From a bacterium (lineage in GTDB: Bacteria > BMS3Abin14), in contig JARGFZ010000021.1 of NCBI GenBank assembly GCA_029210965.1, forward strand, positions 1 to 46,361: 46,361 bases of DNA, given 5' to 3'. The position numbers were made by a program, and so were the translations under genes. Positions 26,763 through 34,638 of this stretch are shown piece after piece. The notes under the pieces are model-generated. The model worked only from the letters and a program-made list of their open reading frames with translations, ran no database searches and had not been told where the DNA came from. The stretch's first letter is position 1; every line of letters begins with the position of its first letter.

Positions 26763-27533
26763 ATGAGATCTGAGTTAATCATCGCCGCGATCACCGCGCT
26801 TACCTTTCTCTCCTGCCAGCCTTCCAAAGAGGCCGCCAAGCCTCCTGTTCGGCTGGGTCCAGATGTAGAGCGTCTTGCAGGAGAGATCCTCGCTCCCATG
26901 GCAAACCCTGTCACCCTTCAGATCATCCGCGGCGGCAAAGGTGAAACCATGGGTGAAGAGGCTCAGGCTCTCGTGGACCTCGTAGCCCGGATATCACCAA
27001 ATGTGAGCATGAACAGGTTGGATATCGCCATACGTCCCGATGGGGTCGACCTGGGGGTCTCCCACGGACCCGTTATCGAGATGAAAGGAAAAGCGCCAGG
27101 GATTTTAAGATACTACGGCTATCCCGAGCGCAAGGAGACGCGTCCCTTCCTCGAAGGCATCCTTTCGGCATCTGGCCACCAGGTAAATCTGGCGCCTGAA
27201 GCTGTATCCTATATTTCAAAACTGGACAAGGAGATTCTGATCCGCATTTTTACCACCCCGGACTGAACTTTCTGTCCCGAGCCGGTCGGGCTCGGATACG
27301 CTTTCGCAGGTCTCAGCGACAAACTGACAGTCCTGGTCTACGGCAGTCATGAATACCCGGAGCTGAGCCAGAAATTCGAGGTTGTCACCGTCCCCAAGAT
27401 CTGGGTCAACGACAAGATCTATATCGATGGAGCAGCCCCCACCAGGACTATGATGACAACAACATTTGTGAGGATGATAGAACAGGCGTTGGACGAATCA
27501 ATCCCGCGGGGTAAACTTCAGTTGGAAAAGTAA
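26763..27533 (+). CDS. Probable selenoprotein: two-Trx-fold (AhpF-N/PDO-like) protein with in-frame UGA
   Basis: Read through the TGA at 27264-27266, the frame gives 256 residues with selenocysteine at position 168. Residues about 25-150 are an inactive first thioredoxin-like fold (GPDVERLAGEILAPMANPVTLQI...PFLEGIL). The second fold starts LIRIFTTPD, then U-T-F-C-P: a UxxC redox motif in the place of CxxC, followed by the cis-Pro strand VVTVPKIWVNDK and a helical end. The layout matches protein disulfide oxidoreductases and the AhpF N-terminal domain, in which Sec forms are known. The N-terminus is hydrophobic with FLSC at 15-18, so it may be a lipoprotein; the weak ribosome site leaves the start unsure. 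Read as two genes it would lose its active site. Confidence 0.82.
27264..27295 (+). promoter_or_regulatory. UGA codon with putative bacterial SECIS hairpin
   Basis: Seventeen nt after the UGA begins a 5-nt loop GGTCG closed by a perfect 7-bp stem CCGAGCC/GGCTCGG (27277-27283 with 27289-27295). SelB recognises a GGU-type apical loop at this distance in known bacterial SECIS elements. Confidence 0.75.
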
Positions 27534-27557
27534 GTCCTGGTCGTAGTCACAACATTA

Positions 27558-27622
27558 GAAGGAGGAATAGGGAAGGAGGGAGGAGGAATAAAGCGCCCTG
27601 CTTCATCCTACATCCTTCCTGC
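27558..27622. repeat. Purine and pyrimidine heptamer arrays
   Basis: GAAGGAG/GAATAGG-type units x4 at 27558-27585, then TTCATCC/TACATCC-type x3 at 27602-27622, in inverted sense to one another, between convergent genes. Confidence 0.7.
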
Positions 27623-27655
27623 ATATATCCAGGTCAAGGGCCTGAAACGAGGTAT

Positions 27656-28489
27656 TTAGCTTTCCGGAATTGAAATTTCCGGCCTGGCTCCCAATTCCAT
27701 AATAACCGCTGCCGCAAGCGCGTTCCCCCACCTTCCGCACTCCTCCATACTCAACCCCTTCCCAAGACCAGCAAGGAAACCGGCAGCGAAGGCATCACCC
27801 CCACCGGTGCGATCTACCGGATCCAGTTCAGGGGCCGGGACTTTTAGAACATCGATCCCTTCCGAGACCAGGCATCCGCCTGTGGGAAGTGTCACCGCCG
27901 CTATCCGGGAATCGAGAGCCCTGATCCCATCAACAGGGTTCTCCAGACCGGTGATCATGCGGACCTCGTCGGAGTTCAGAATAAAACCATCCGCGAGAGC
28001 AGCCACTTCACTCTCCATGGCACCGTGCCACCCGCAGTACACAGGGATGTTTTTCTCCTTTGCCAGAGCTGCGTAGCCTGCAAGGGTCTGTGTGTCTCCT
28101 CCGGACAGATAGATACGATCGCATTGATCCAGCAGCTCTGGATCAACCCTTCCGCACAGATTGGCTCCAGGGGCCCGGACCATGCGCTTTTCTCGCCCCA
28201 TGGAGAAGATGACCGCAATACCGGTCGTTCCATCGACCCTGTTAACACCCCGGGTTTTCACCCCTGCCTTCCGGAGATGCTCAAGGTGGGCTGTCCCAAG
28301 AAGATCACTACCTGCGGCTCCGGCCAGAGCAACTTCCTCCCGGAGATTTGCCAGCCACCAGGCTGTGTTGGCCGCACTACCGCCGAAACCGGCATGAGCC
28401 TCATCACAGGTTATTTTCTCGTGGGGGCCGGGGAGGCGGTCCAATGGGAAGAGGATGTCGTAATTTATGTTGCCTACAACCAGGATCAT
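27656..28489 (-). CDS. PfkB-family (ribokinase-like) carbohydrate kinase
   Basis: 277 aa. FGGSAANTAWWLANL is the N-terminal PfkB signature and PVDRTGGGDAFAAGFLAGL the C-terminal one with the catalytic Asp. Substrate not deducible (ribokinase, adenosine kinase and fructokinase share this). The first residues MILVVGNINYD are typical. No clear Shine-Dalgarno; the leader is the ATCTCAG heptamer array. Confidence 0.9.
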   Translation of the reverse strand: MILVVGNINYDILFPLDRLPGPHEKITCDEAHAGFGGSAANTAWWLANLREEVALAGAAGSDLLGTAHLEHLRKAGVKTRGVNRVDGTTGIAVIFSMGREKRMVRAPGANLCGRVDPELLDQCDRIYLSGGDTQTLAGYAALAKEKNIPVYCGWHGAMESEVAALADGFILNSDEVRMITGLENPVDGIRALDSRIAAVTLPTGGCLVSEGIDVLKVPAPELDPVDRTGGGDAFAAGFLAGLGKGLSMEECGRWGNALAAAVIMELGARPEISIPES

Positions 28490-28497
28490 AAGGGCAA

Positions 28498-28518
28498 TCT
28501 CAGATCTCAGATCTCAGG
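28498..28518. repeat. Heptamer array left of the IS element
   Basis: Three ATCTCAG units. Inverted relative to the array at 29091-29118; together they bracket the IS200-like element. Confidence 0.85.
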
Positions 28519-28530
28519 ATGCAGCCAAGT

Positions 28531-29060
28531 GAACTACCACAGGCTTACGCCCGTGGCATCCTTAAAGGCCAAGCTTCGCTTGCCCGCTGTCTTCTTCACC
28601 TTGCATGCGAACATAGTTTCGAATCGTAGCTTCGTTTATGTCGACTGTGGATACAAAATAGCCAATCGACCAAATACCTGGGACTCCCCAATATACTTTG
28701 TCCAAATGGGGAAACTTCTCCCGCAACTTTCGCCCGGTGTTGGATTTGATCATGTTCACCACCTGACATACTGGATACTTCGGTGGAATCGAAACAAACA
28801 TATGTATATGATCAATGTCCGTGTTTACTTCCAATATCTCAATCTCTGGATGGACACGGCTAACCTGAAGCACCACCTTGCGAAGATACTCTCCAACACC
28901 GGACTTCAGTATCTTCCTGCGGTATTTGGTCGATATGACTATGTGGTAACCCGTGTAGTAGACTGCATGCGCTTGTTTGCGATACTCCATCCACGTATTC
29001 TAACCGAAGACAGCGGGCACTTCCATCTACGGGCTTACGCCCGCAGAATTACGAATGAGT
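28531..29060 (-). mobile_element. IS200/IS605-type insertion sequence
   Basis: One HUH transposase gene with subterminal hairpins at both sides: CCACaGGC-TTAC-GCCcGTGG at 28537-28556 and CGGGC-TTAC-GCCCG at 29030-29043. IS200-family elements have such hairpins rather than terminal inverted repeats, and no target duplication. Outer limits are approximate. Confidence 0.75.
28562..28990 (-). CDS. tnpA: IS200/IS605 TnpA, Y1 HUH transposase
   Basis: 142 aa. Metal motif HIHM (HUH) in NTDIDHIHMFVSIPP near residue 61 and the nucleophile Tyr in ATIRNYVRMQG near residue 127; start KQAHAVYYTGYHIVISTKYRRKIL is typical. Full length, apparently intact. No TnpB accessory gene beside it. Confidence 0.93.
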   Translation of the reverse strand: MEYRKQAHAVYYTGYHIVISTKYRRKILKSGVGEYLRKVVLQVSRVHPEIEILEVNTDIDHIHMFVSIPPKYPVCQVVNMIKSNTGRKLREKFPHLDKVYWGVPGIWSIGYFVSTVDINEATIRNYVRMQGEEDSGQAKLGL

Positions 29061-29090
29061 ATTAAACAGGAAGCTATAGGAGCAAGCGTT

Positions 29091-29118
29091 GTTTGAGGTT
29101 TGAGATTTGAGATTTGAG
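29091..29118. repeat. Heptamer array right of the IS element
   Basis: Four TTTGAGG/TTTGAGA units between the IS and the rlpA 3' end; inverse of 28498-28518. Confidence 0.85.
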
Positions 29119-29124
29119 ATCCTC

Positions 29125-29895
29125 CTATCGCGCGACGACAAACGCGCGGTTGAATTCCCCGGACCTGAGCAATTGGTCCCGGAACCGTTCTGCCTCTTCA
29201 CGGGTGGTAAATTTACCCACCCGTACTCTGAAAAAGTTCATGTCCCCCCGTTCGAAAAGAGACAGATCGGCCGCACCATGTTCATCCATCATGCGGCGCA
29301 CCAGCCCTTCGGCGTTTTCCTTTACTGTGAAAGCTCCAACCTGGACTGAAAATTCACCCGCATTGTAATCTAATCGGGGTCGCAGGGTAATTTCGTCAGT
29401 TTTTCCCTGGAGAATTTCTTCCCCCAGGGCTGTGACTACAACAGGTGCCACTCCTTCGTTCAACATGTCGAGCTGTCGGGCGGCTGCCCTTGAAAGATCA
29501 ATGACACGGTTGTCGACGAAAGGTCCCCTGTCGTTGACCTTCACTACGATCGACTCACCCTTTCCATCGGTTCTCTTCACCTTCGCGTAGGTGCCCAGGG
29601 GCAGGGTCCGGTGGGCTGAAGTGAACTTTTCCATGTCGTAGATCTCTCCACTGGCCGTCTTCCGACCGTGGAATTTGGTTCCGTACCACGAAGCCATACC
29701 CTTTTCGACATACCCTTTGGAAGACCCCATAACCCGGTAGGTCTGGCCCATGACGCGGTAGGTCTGGCCACCAGAGGCCAGAGCAGCTTCAGAGGGCGGA
29801 GGGCGCAGGGCGCGGGGCGCAGCGCAGGAAGAGAGCGCGACTATCGCGGCGAGAAGGAGGGAAGGAAGAAGGAGGAAGGAGGAAGTAAACCTCAT
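29125..29895 (-). CDS. rlpA: RlpA-family septal lipoprotein with SPOR domain
   Basis: About 256 aa from the ATG at 29895 with lipobox ALSSC. RlpA double-psi barrel (KGMASWYGTKFHGRKTASGEIYDM, TAAHRTLPLGT-like SAHRTLPLGTYAKV, VKVNDRGPFV) and a C-terminal SPOR domain (FSVQVGAFTVKENAEGL...FFRVRVGKF). RlpA degrades denuded glycan at the septum. Before the barrel GQTYRVM is repeated twice exactly. The signal-peptide codons (29853-29887) and those after the lipid Cys (29794-29821) are themselves heptamer arrays. Confidence 0.9.
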   Translation of the reverse strand: MRFTSSFLLLPSLLLAAIVALSSCAAPRALRPPPSEAALASGGQTYRVMGQTYRVMGSSKGYVEKGMASWYGTKFHGRKTASGEIYDMEKFTSAHRTLPLGTYAKVKRTDGKGESIVVKVNDRGPFVDNRVIDLSRAAARQLDMLNEGVAPVVVTALGEEILQGKTDEITLRPRLDYNAGEFSVQVGAFTVKENAEGLVRRMMDEHGAADLSLFERGDMNFFRVRVGKFTTREEAERFRDQLLRSGEFNRAFVVAR

Positions 29896-29997
29896 CTTAC
29901 GCAAATTTCTTTCCAATGCGTTGATAAACGAAACACACAACAGCTTATCTACAATCGTTGCCTTTCCCTCGTCCTTCATCCTTCCTCCTTCTTCATC

Positions 29998-30903
29998 TTA
30001 CTCCACTACCGTCACCTTCTCCAGCACCACGTGCACAGAGGGCACATCCTGGAACCCCCTGAAATTACCGGTCTTGACCTTCCCGATCTTCTCTACCACA
30101 TCCATCCCCTCAACAACCTTGCCGAAAACCGCATAACCGAACCCGGAAGAGGTCTCATTGGTGTGGTCCAGAAAGCCGTTGTCCACAAGGTTAATGAAAA
30201 ACTGGGCTGTAGCGCTGTCCACCACGTTAGTCCTGGCCATGGCGAGTGTGCCCTTCAGATTTTTAAGCCCGTTTCCGGCCTCATTTTTGACAGGCGGCAG
30301 GGTTTCTCCCATCTGCATGTTTTCATCGAACCCTCCACCCTGGACCATGAAACCTTCGATCACCCTGTGGAAGATCGTACCGTCATAGAAACCGTTCTGG
30401 ACATATTTCAGAACATTTTCAACCGTGATGGGGGCCTTCCCTGAATCCAGCTCAGCCACGATAACTCCCATCGATGTCTCCAGTTTTATCTTCGTCATCT
30501 TGTCTCCCTTCACTTGGGGCACAGCCTTGCCATCGTCCTTTACCCCGGTCAGATTAATTTTCGCATTGAGGGCCTTTGCCATAATTCCGTAAGGATGGTC
30601 CTTGAGAAACTCCCAGTAGATGTTTTTCCCCTTTCCGGGAGCCACAGACTTACCAACATCTCCTGACAACGACTCCGGGGAAACTTTTAGGGGACCACGG
30701 CCATCCGAAAGGGTGACATCCACATCCACAACCTGATCGCCGGGAAGATCAAAGCCCACTACCGCCCTGCTGCCTTCGAGACGGACGACTATGTTCTGTG
30801 CCTCTTTCTGTACCTCGGCCGCAAGGGTATAGCCTGGTAGTAGCATCGTCACTGCCAGCATGAGGGTAAAAACAGGACACACAAACGACACTGTTCTCTT
30901 CAT
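29998..30903 (-). CDS. Exported cyclophilin-type peptidyl-prolyl isomerase
   Basis: 301 aa from the ATG at 30903 with GGAGG. Signal peptide [20 protein letters not shown]..., then about 110 residues of unrecognised beta-rich sequence ([18 protein letters not shown]...), then a cyclophilin domain from [21 protein letters not shown] with [21 protein letters not shown] and [15 protein letters not shown]. Periplasmic folding helper. Preceding 29969-29995 holds a TCATCCT-type heptamer run between it and rlpA. Confidence 0.9.
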   Translation of the reverse strand: MKRTVSFVCPVFTLMLAVTMLLPGYTLAAEVQKEAQNIVVRLEGSRAVVGFDLPGDQVVDVDVTLSDGRGPLKVSPESLSGDVGKSVAPGKGKNIYWEFLKDHPYGIMAKALNAKINLTGVKDDGKAVPQVKGDKMTKIKLETSMGVIVAELDSGKAPITVENVLKYVQNGFYDGTIFHRVIEGFMVQGGGFDENMQMGETLPPVKNEAGNGLKNLKGTLAMARTNVVDSATAQFFINLVDNGFLDHTNETSSGFGYAVFGKVVEGMDVVEKIGKVKTGNFRGFQDVPSVHVVLEKVTVVE

Positions 30904-30928
30904 TGGTATGAACCTCCGTGTAATATGA

Positions 30929-31165
30929 ATCTCAGATCTCAGAATAATCCAAATATGGCCATCGCGAACCCTACTATAGTTCAACTTCCTAATTCATCCT
31001 CCCCCTAGCGAGTGGGGAGGGCCGAGGTGGGGGTGAAAGGAACATCCCCGTGTGAAGCGATCCCGATGAGCGGGATTGCCGCGCCCACTGAAAAAACACT
31101 GGGCTCGCAATGACATACTTTTATTTCACTGTTCACGTTTCACGATTAACGTTTCACGGTTCACT
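30929..31165. repeat. Intergenic repeats upstream of the cyclophilin gene
   Basis: ATCTCAG x2 (30929-30942); a block at about 30960-31000 shared with 43579-43610 (CGCGAACCCTACTATAG); a family B fragment, inverted, at about 31062-31112; and six heptamers, GTTTCAC type, at 31124-31165, whose end encodes the panE C-terminus GTSEP and its stop. Confidence 0.75.
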
Positions 31166-32131
31166 GGTCCCAACCTTTGCCTTCACAAGATCGTATACCA
31201 CACGGTTGACCGGAACGGGGAGGTTCAAAAGTTCCGCCCTCCGGATGACCTGTCCCGTGATCGCATCTATCTCCGTTTCCCTTCCCCGTTCAATATCCTG
31301 CAGCATGGAACTTAAATGGGAATCGGTGGATGGAAGCAGCTTGCTGAAAAACAGGTCAAGGTATTCATCTGCCGATCCCCATGCCAGCTGCACCTCCCGG
31401 GAGGCCACTGAAAAAGCTTCCTTGACAAGAGCGATAAGCAGAGCCCGTGCGTTTTCCTGCCTTCCCAACTCCCCGTAGGGCACATTGAGCAGAGCGGATA
31501 AAGGGTTGAGACCGACGTTATAGAGCACCTTGCCCCACAGAGCAGCCTCAATGTTGTCAACTTGTTCCGTCGGGATCCCACACGCTGTCAGCAAAGCGGC
31601 CAGTTCCCGTCCAGTTTTCTTTTCCGCCTCGGTTCCGGGCCCGCCGATAAGAACATCGTCGGCCCACACTGATACGTGTACGTGACCGGGCCTGGTCACC
31701 TCAGCGCCAAAAATCACCCGCCCGCCAAAGCTGCGCTGCGGACCGAAAACCTCGCGAACCTGCTCCAGATTTCCCAGACCGTTCTGGAGGGATATCACAA
31801 GTGTCGTGTCACCAACCAACCCGCTTCCTGCCAGTTTCTGAACCGCTTCGGCAGTATCGCTGGACTTTACACTGATAAAAACAGCTGTCACACCTGGACT
31901 GCTATCGATACCGGTAATATCGGTAAAGGTTTCTAGAGTGTCGACCAGGTGTTCCCCGAGAAGTCCGTCGATGACAAGGCCGCTCTTGCGGACAGCCTCC
32001 ATGTGCGGGTTTCTCCCCACCAGGCTGACCGAGTAACCGTTTCTGGCAAGCATGCCGCCAAACACTGAGCCGATGGCGCCGGCGCCGTAGATTATGAAAC
32101 GATGGTGACCATCCTTTGGTTCATTTATCAA
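31154..32131 (-). CDS. panE: 2-dehydropantoate 2-reductase (ketopantoate reductase)
   Basis: 325 aa, pantothenate/CoA pathway. NADPH-binding GAGAIGSVFGGMLARNGYSV, SVKSSDTAEAV, LQNGLGNLEQV, KVLYNVGLNPLSAL. The start by frame is TTG at 32131 without a Shine-Dalgarno, and it sits in the loop of a perfect 20-bp inverted repeat. No better start exists before GAGAIG, so the N-terminus is doubtful by several residues. The stop lies in a heptamer array. Confidence 0.9.
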   Translation of the reverse strand: MINEPKDGHHRFIIYGAGAIGSVFGGMLARNGYSVSLVGRNPHMEAVRKSGLVIDGLLGEHLVDTLETFTDITGIDSSPGVTAVFISVKSSDTAEAVQKLAGSGLVGDTTLVISLQNGLGNLEQVREVFGPQRSFGGRVIFGAEVTRPGHVHVSVWADDVLIGGPGTEAEKKTGRELAALLTACGIPTEQVDNIEAALWGKVLYNVGLNPLSALLNVPYGELGRQENARALLIALVKEAFSVASREVQLAWGSADEYLDLFFSKLLPSTDSHLSSMLQDIERGRETEIDAITGQVIRRAELLNLPVPVNRVVYDLVKAKVGTSEP

Positions 32132-32154
32132 TTTGTCACCATCGTTTCATAATC
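32090..32154. repeat. Perfect 20-bp inverted repeat around the panE start
   Basis: Arm 32090-32109 and its exact complement 32135-32154, separated by 25 bp that include the TTG start. In mRNA it would form a very stable hairpin at the initiation site. 32207-32236 beside it has a CCGCGTC run of period 8. Confidence 0.85.
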
Positions 32155-32243
32155 GTGAGACACGGAGACTCGGAGAAGGGGGGACACGGGGAAAGATCTT
32201 TCTTTCCGCGTCGCCGCGTCACCGCGTCCCCGCGTCAAGCGAT

Positions 32244-32528
32244 CTACTTCTTCGTTAACTTCCGCCACAACTCCTCCGCCCCGTCACGCCCCTTTTCCTT
32301 GTCCCTTGTACCTTGTATCTTTTCCCTTACTCTATACCAGTCGCAGAAGTTGATCCCTTTCGGATCCCCAACCCTTTCCGCGGAAGGCTCCGAACATCGG
32401 CTGTCTACCCAGTGCAGGCAGTTCACACAGGAATGAAGATAAGCATCGCAGGAGGGGCATGTGTCTCTGAACCCCACTTTATCCGGAAGTTCTGCTACGA
32501 CCCTGCAGGCTGCGCATGTTACTTTCAT
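32244..32528 (-). CDS. Small zinc-ribbon-type protein
   Basis: 94 aa from the ATG at 32528 with AAGGAG. Cys pairs MKVTCAAC, RDTCPSC, HSCVNC and a later FCDWY suggest two zinc sites. No exact family recognised. Residues KIQGTRDKEKG come from a four-unit heptamer array (32296-32323). Start overlaps the trmH stop (ATGA). Confidence 0.7.
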   Translation of the reverse strand: MKVTCAACRVVAELPDKVGFRDTCPSCDAYLHSCVNCLHWVDSRCSEPSAERVGDPKGINFCDWYRVREKIQGTRDKEKGRDGAEELWRKLTKK

Positions 32529-33175
32529 TTCCGGCTCCTTAACTCCTTCAGAACCGCATCCGCTTGTTTGACTGATTTTTTTACCCACTCTCCCAATATC
32601 CGGCCGGCCTCATCGGAGGGGATCCTTTCCAGAGCCTCACCCTTCTCCATTTTATACCGCAGTACATGGTGAATGGCGATACCGGCTGCCACCGAAACGT
32701 TAAGACTCTGGGAGAATCCGCTCATGGGGATAACGAAAAACCCATCCACCTGATCAAGAACCTCGGGGTTGGCCCCTTCCAATTCGTTGGAAAACACCAG
32801 GGCCACCCTTCCAGAAAAGTCTGTCTGGTCGAGAGGAAGAGCATCCTCACCGAACGCCCCGGCGAGGACCCTGAAACCTTTTTTCTTCAGAATTTTCAGG
32901 CAGGTGGACACATCCTCATGCCGGTGAATGGTGAGCCATTTGTGGGAACCCTGGGTCAGAGTTCTGAATATTTTACCCTCTCCCGGCTGCGGAACCACGT
33001 GTATATCCTGAATACCGAAAAACTCGCATGTTCTTAAAATGGCGCTTATGTTGAGGTCTTTATGGAGGTTTTCAAGAACCAGGGTGACTGAAACGACGCG
33101 GTTTGAGAGCACCTCTTTGAGGCGCTCAAGACGTTCAGGGAGGAGATAGGGTTCTAATATTTCGCGATCAGTCAT
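32525..33175 (-). CDS. trmH: TrmH-type tRNA/rRNA 2'-O-methyltransferase (SPOUT)
   Basis: 216 aa from the ATG at 33175 (MTDREILEPY...). SPOUT motifs: NLHKDLNISAILRTCEFFGI (motif 1), VALVFSNELEGANPEVL (2) and VIPMSGFSQSLNVSVAAGIAIH (3). Best match is TrmH (Gm18 in tRNA); SAM-dependent. Upstream ATG at 33214 adds 13 residues in heptamer DNA. Confidence 0.9.
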   Translation of the reverse strand: MTDREILEPYLLPERLERLKEVLSNRVVSVTLVLENLHKDLNISAILRTCEFFGIQDIHVVPQPGEGKIFRTLTQGSHKWLTIHRHEDVSTCLKILKKKGFRVLAGAFGEDALPLDQTDFSGRVALVFSNELEGANPEVLDQVDGFFVIPMSGFSQSLNVSVAAGIAIHHVLRYKMEKGEALERIPSDEAGRILGEWVKKSVKQADAVLKELRSRK

Positions 33176-33186
33176 AATAATTCCGT

Positions 33187-33271
33187 AATTTGTGATTTGT
33201 GATTCGGAGAACATGTACAGCCTTATACTACCCTTTTGCTTATCGATTCACGATTTACGAGTCACCACTCA
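33187..33271. repeat. Heptamer arrays between DUF89 gene and trmH
   Basis: AATTTGT/GATTTGT x3 at 33187-33207 and CGATTCA/CGATTTA/CGAGTCA/CCACTCA at 33244-33271, the latter just after the DUF89 stop. Confidence 0.75.
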
Positions 33272-33278
33272 CGGCCTC

Positions 33279-34139
33279 TTACCATTTCATCACCACCATA
33301 TCCCTCATCGCAGCTCCAAGGTAATCCGCAGCCACGGGGCACTTTACCGTGAACAGCATGAAGATGCGACCGTCCTGTGTCAGCTCGGTAAGGGTCTCGA
33401 AATTACCCTGGCCCTTGGCGATCACAAGGTCAGCTCTTTCAAAATGGTCCCGGAACAGGGCCGAACACTCATCGAGGATCGTCCCCGGCGTTCCGGCTCC
33501 GGTGCTTATAAGCCTTGCATGCAGGTGGATGCCGGCCAGAGCGGCATCCGAAACGGTAGCGTCGTTGATTATGGCACTTCCCTTGGCGGCGTAAACCACC
33601 CGGTCCGGCCCAAGCAGCCCCAGCAGGGGACGGTCAAACACGGTCTCCCCAGCGTTGTCCCCAATGTACAGAATGGTCCTGGCTTTGGAAACTTTTCCTC
33701 TCATTTCATCTACACTGTTTTGGAAAAACGGTTTTTCAAGGAACTGGACCAGGGTCTCCTCCATGTCGAAGTCCCCCCCGTGTTCCCCCGTCCCGAAATC
33801 GATGACGTTGCCTGCAATGGATATTCTGACCGCCGTATCAAAGGGGTCCGAAGATTTTTGAACGAGCTTTTCCAGCTTCGAGAGCAGCTTGAGCGCCTCC
33901 CGGGTATACCTGACCTTCATTGCCAGGAAGGGATCCTCAACCCCGCACATTTGGCTTGCGAATTGGTAAAGGGGGGTGCTCACGGCAGGTGGGCTGAGAT
34001 CGTTGTTCCAGGAACGGTTCAACTCCAACTTAATACCTTCGAGGACCTTTTGCAGGGTTTCCTCATCGGCACCGGCGGCCTTGGCCGTTGTTTCCATCTG
34101 TTTCAGCAGGCATGGCCTGCAATCGGGGTGGATTTTCAT
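33279..34139 (-). CDS. DUF89/ARMT1-like metal-dependent phosphatase
   Basis: 286 aa. Starts MKIHPDCRPCLLKQM with the archaeal/bacterial CxxC; metal site YIGDNAGETVFD and DLVIAKGQGNFETL. DUF89 proteins hydrolyse phosphosugars and damaged phospho-metabolites. The panE gene nearby recalls the phosphopantetheine-phosphatase link of some DUF89 proteins, but this is only an inference. Confidence 0.88.
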   Translation of the reverse strand: MKIHPDCRPCLLKQMETTAKAAGADEETLQKVLEGIKLELNRSWNNDLSPPAVSTPLYQFASQMCGVEDPFLAMKVRYTREALKLLSKLEKLVQKSSDPFDTAVRISIAGNVIDFGTGEHGGDFDMEETLVQFLEKPFFQNSVDEMRGKVSKARTILYIGDNAGETVFDRPLLGLLGPDRVVYAAKGSAIINDATVSDAALAGIHLHARLISTGAGTPGTILDECSALFRDHFERADLVIAKGQGNFETLTELTQDGRIFMLFTVKCPVAADYLGAAMRDMVVMKW

Positions 34140-34170
34140 AGTTTAATTGGTGAAAAGCCTCGCATCAACA

Positions 34171-34460
34171 GGAACCGGGATCCCTTCCGTGGTCGCTTTA
34201 AACTGCGTCGTGGCAGGCAAAGTGTTCGTCATTGCGAGCCCTGTGTCTTTTCAGTGGGCGCGGCAATCCCGACTAATGAGACTGCTTCCACCGTCGCTCT
34301 TTGAGCTATGGCGGACAAGCGCGATGACCCGTCTTCGTCCTATGGACTTCGCCGGTGCAAGCAAATGCGATTGGATTCCGGGTCTGAGCCCGGAATGACG
34401 ACCTAAAAACCAGGATTAAACCTCCCTCTGCGTCCTTCGCGAACTCTGCGTTAAAACAAT
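34171..34460. repeat. Mosaic dispersed repeat, family B, copy 3
   Basis: Shares TTCCGTGGTCGCTTTAAACT with copy 2 and the GCGCGATGACCCGTCTTCGT and TTCCGGGTCTGAGCCCGGAA blocks with copy 1. A palindromic TTCCGG...CCGGAA fragment follows to about 34520. Confidence 0.75.
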
Positions 34461-34576
34461 GTCGCTTTTAACTGCTGGATTCCGGCTCACGACTTCATCG
34501 CGTCCGGAATGACGATCATGGAGGTTATTACTTCGATACTTTGTTACCTGGCCACCTGGTTACGAATTTTTCTCCT

Positions 34577-34632
34577 GGGTACTGGCTTCTGGGTACTGGC
34601 TCCTGGGTACTGGCTTCTGGGTACTGGGTACT
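34577..34632. repeat. Alternating heptamer array GGGTACT/GGCTTCT
   Basis: Eight contiguous units in an almost strict alternation (GGGTACT, GGCTTCT, GGGTACT, GGCTCCT...), ending 7 bp before the sensor-kinase stop. Confidence 0.9.
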
Positions 34633-34638
34633 GAATTA

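Noticed and set aside
26763-27266. A complete 167-aa gene ending at the UGA
   Set aside because: Homology-like features, reading frame and active-site pattern continue directly after the UGA and a SECIS-like hairpin follows; a stop here would remove the redox centre.
28562-28990. RAYT (REP-associated transposase)
   Set aside because: Length, sequence and flanking TTAC-loop hairpins agree better with IS200/IS605 TnpA; the dispersed repeats of the window do not resemble its end hairpins.
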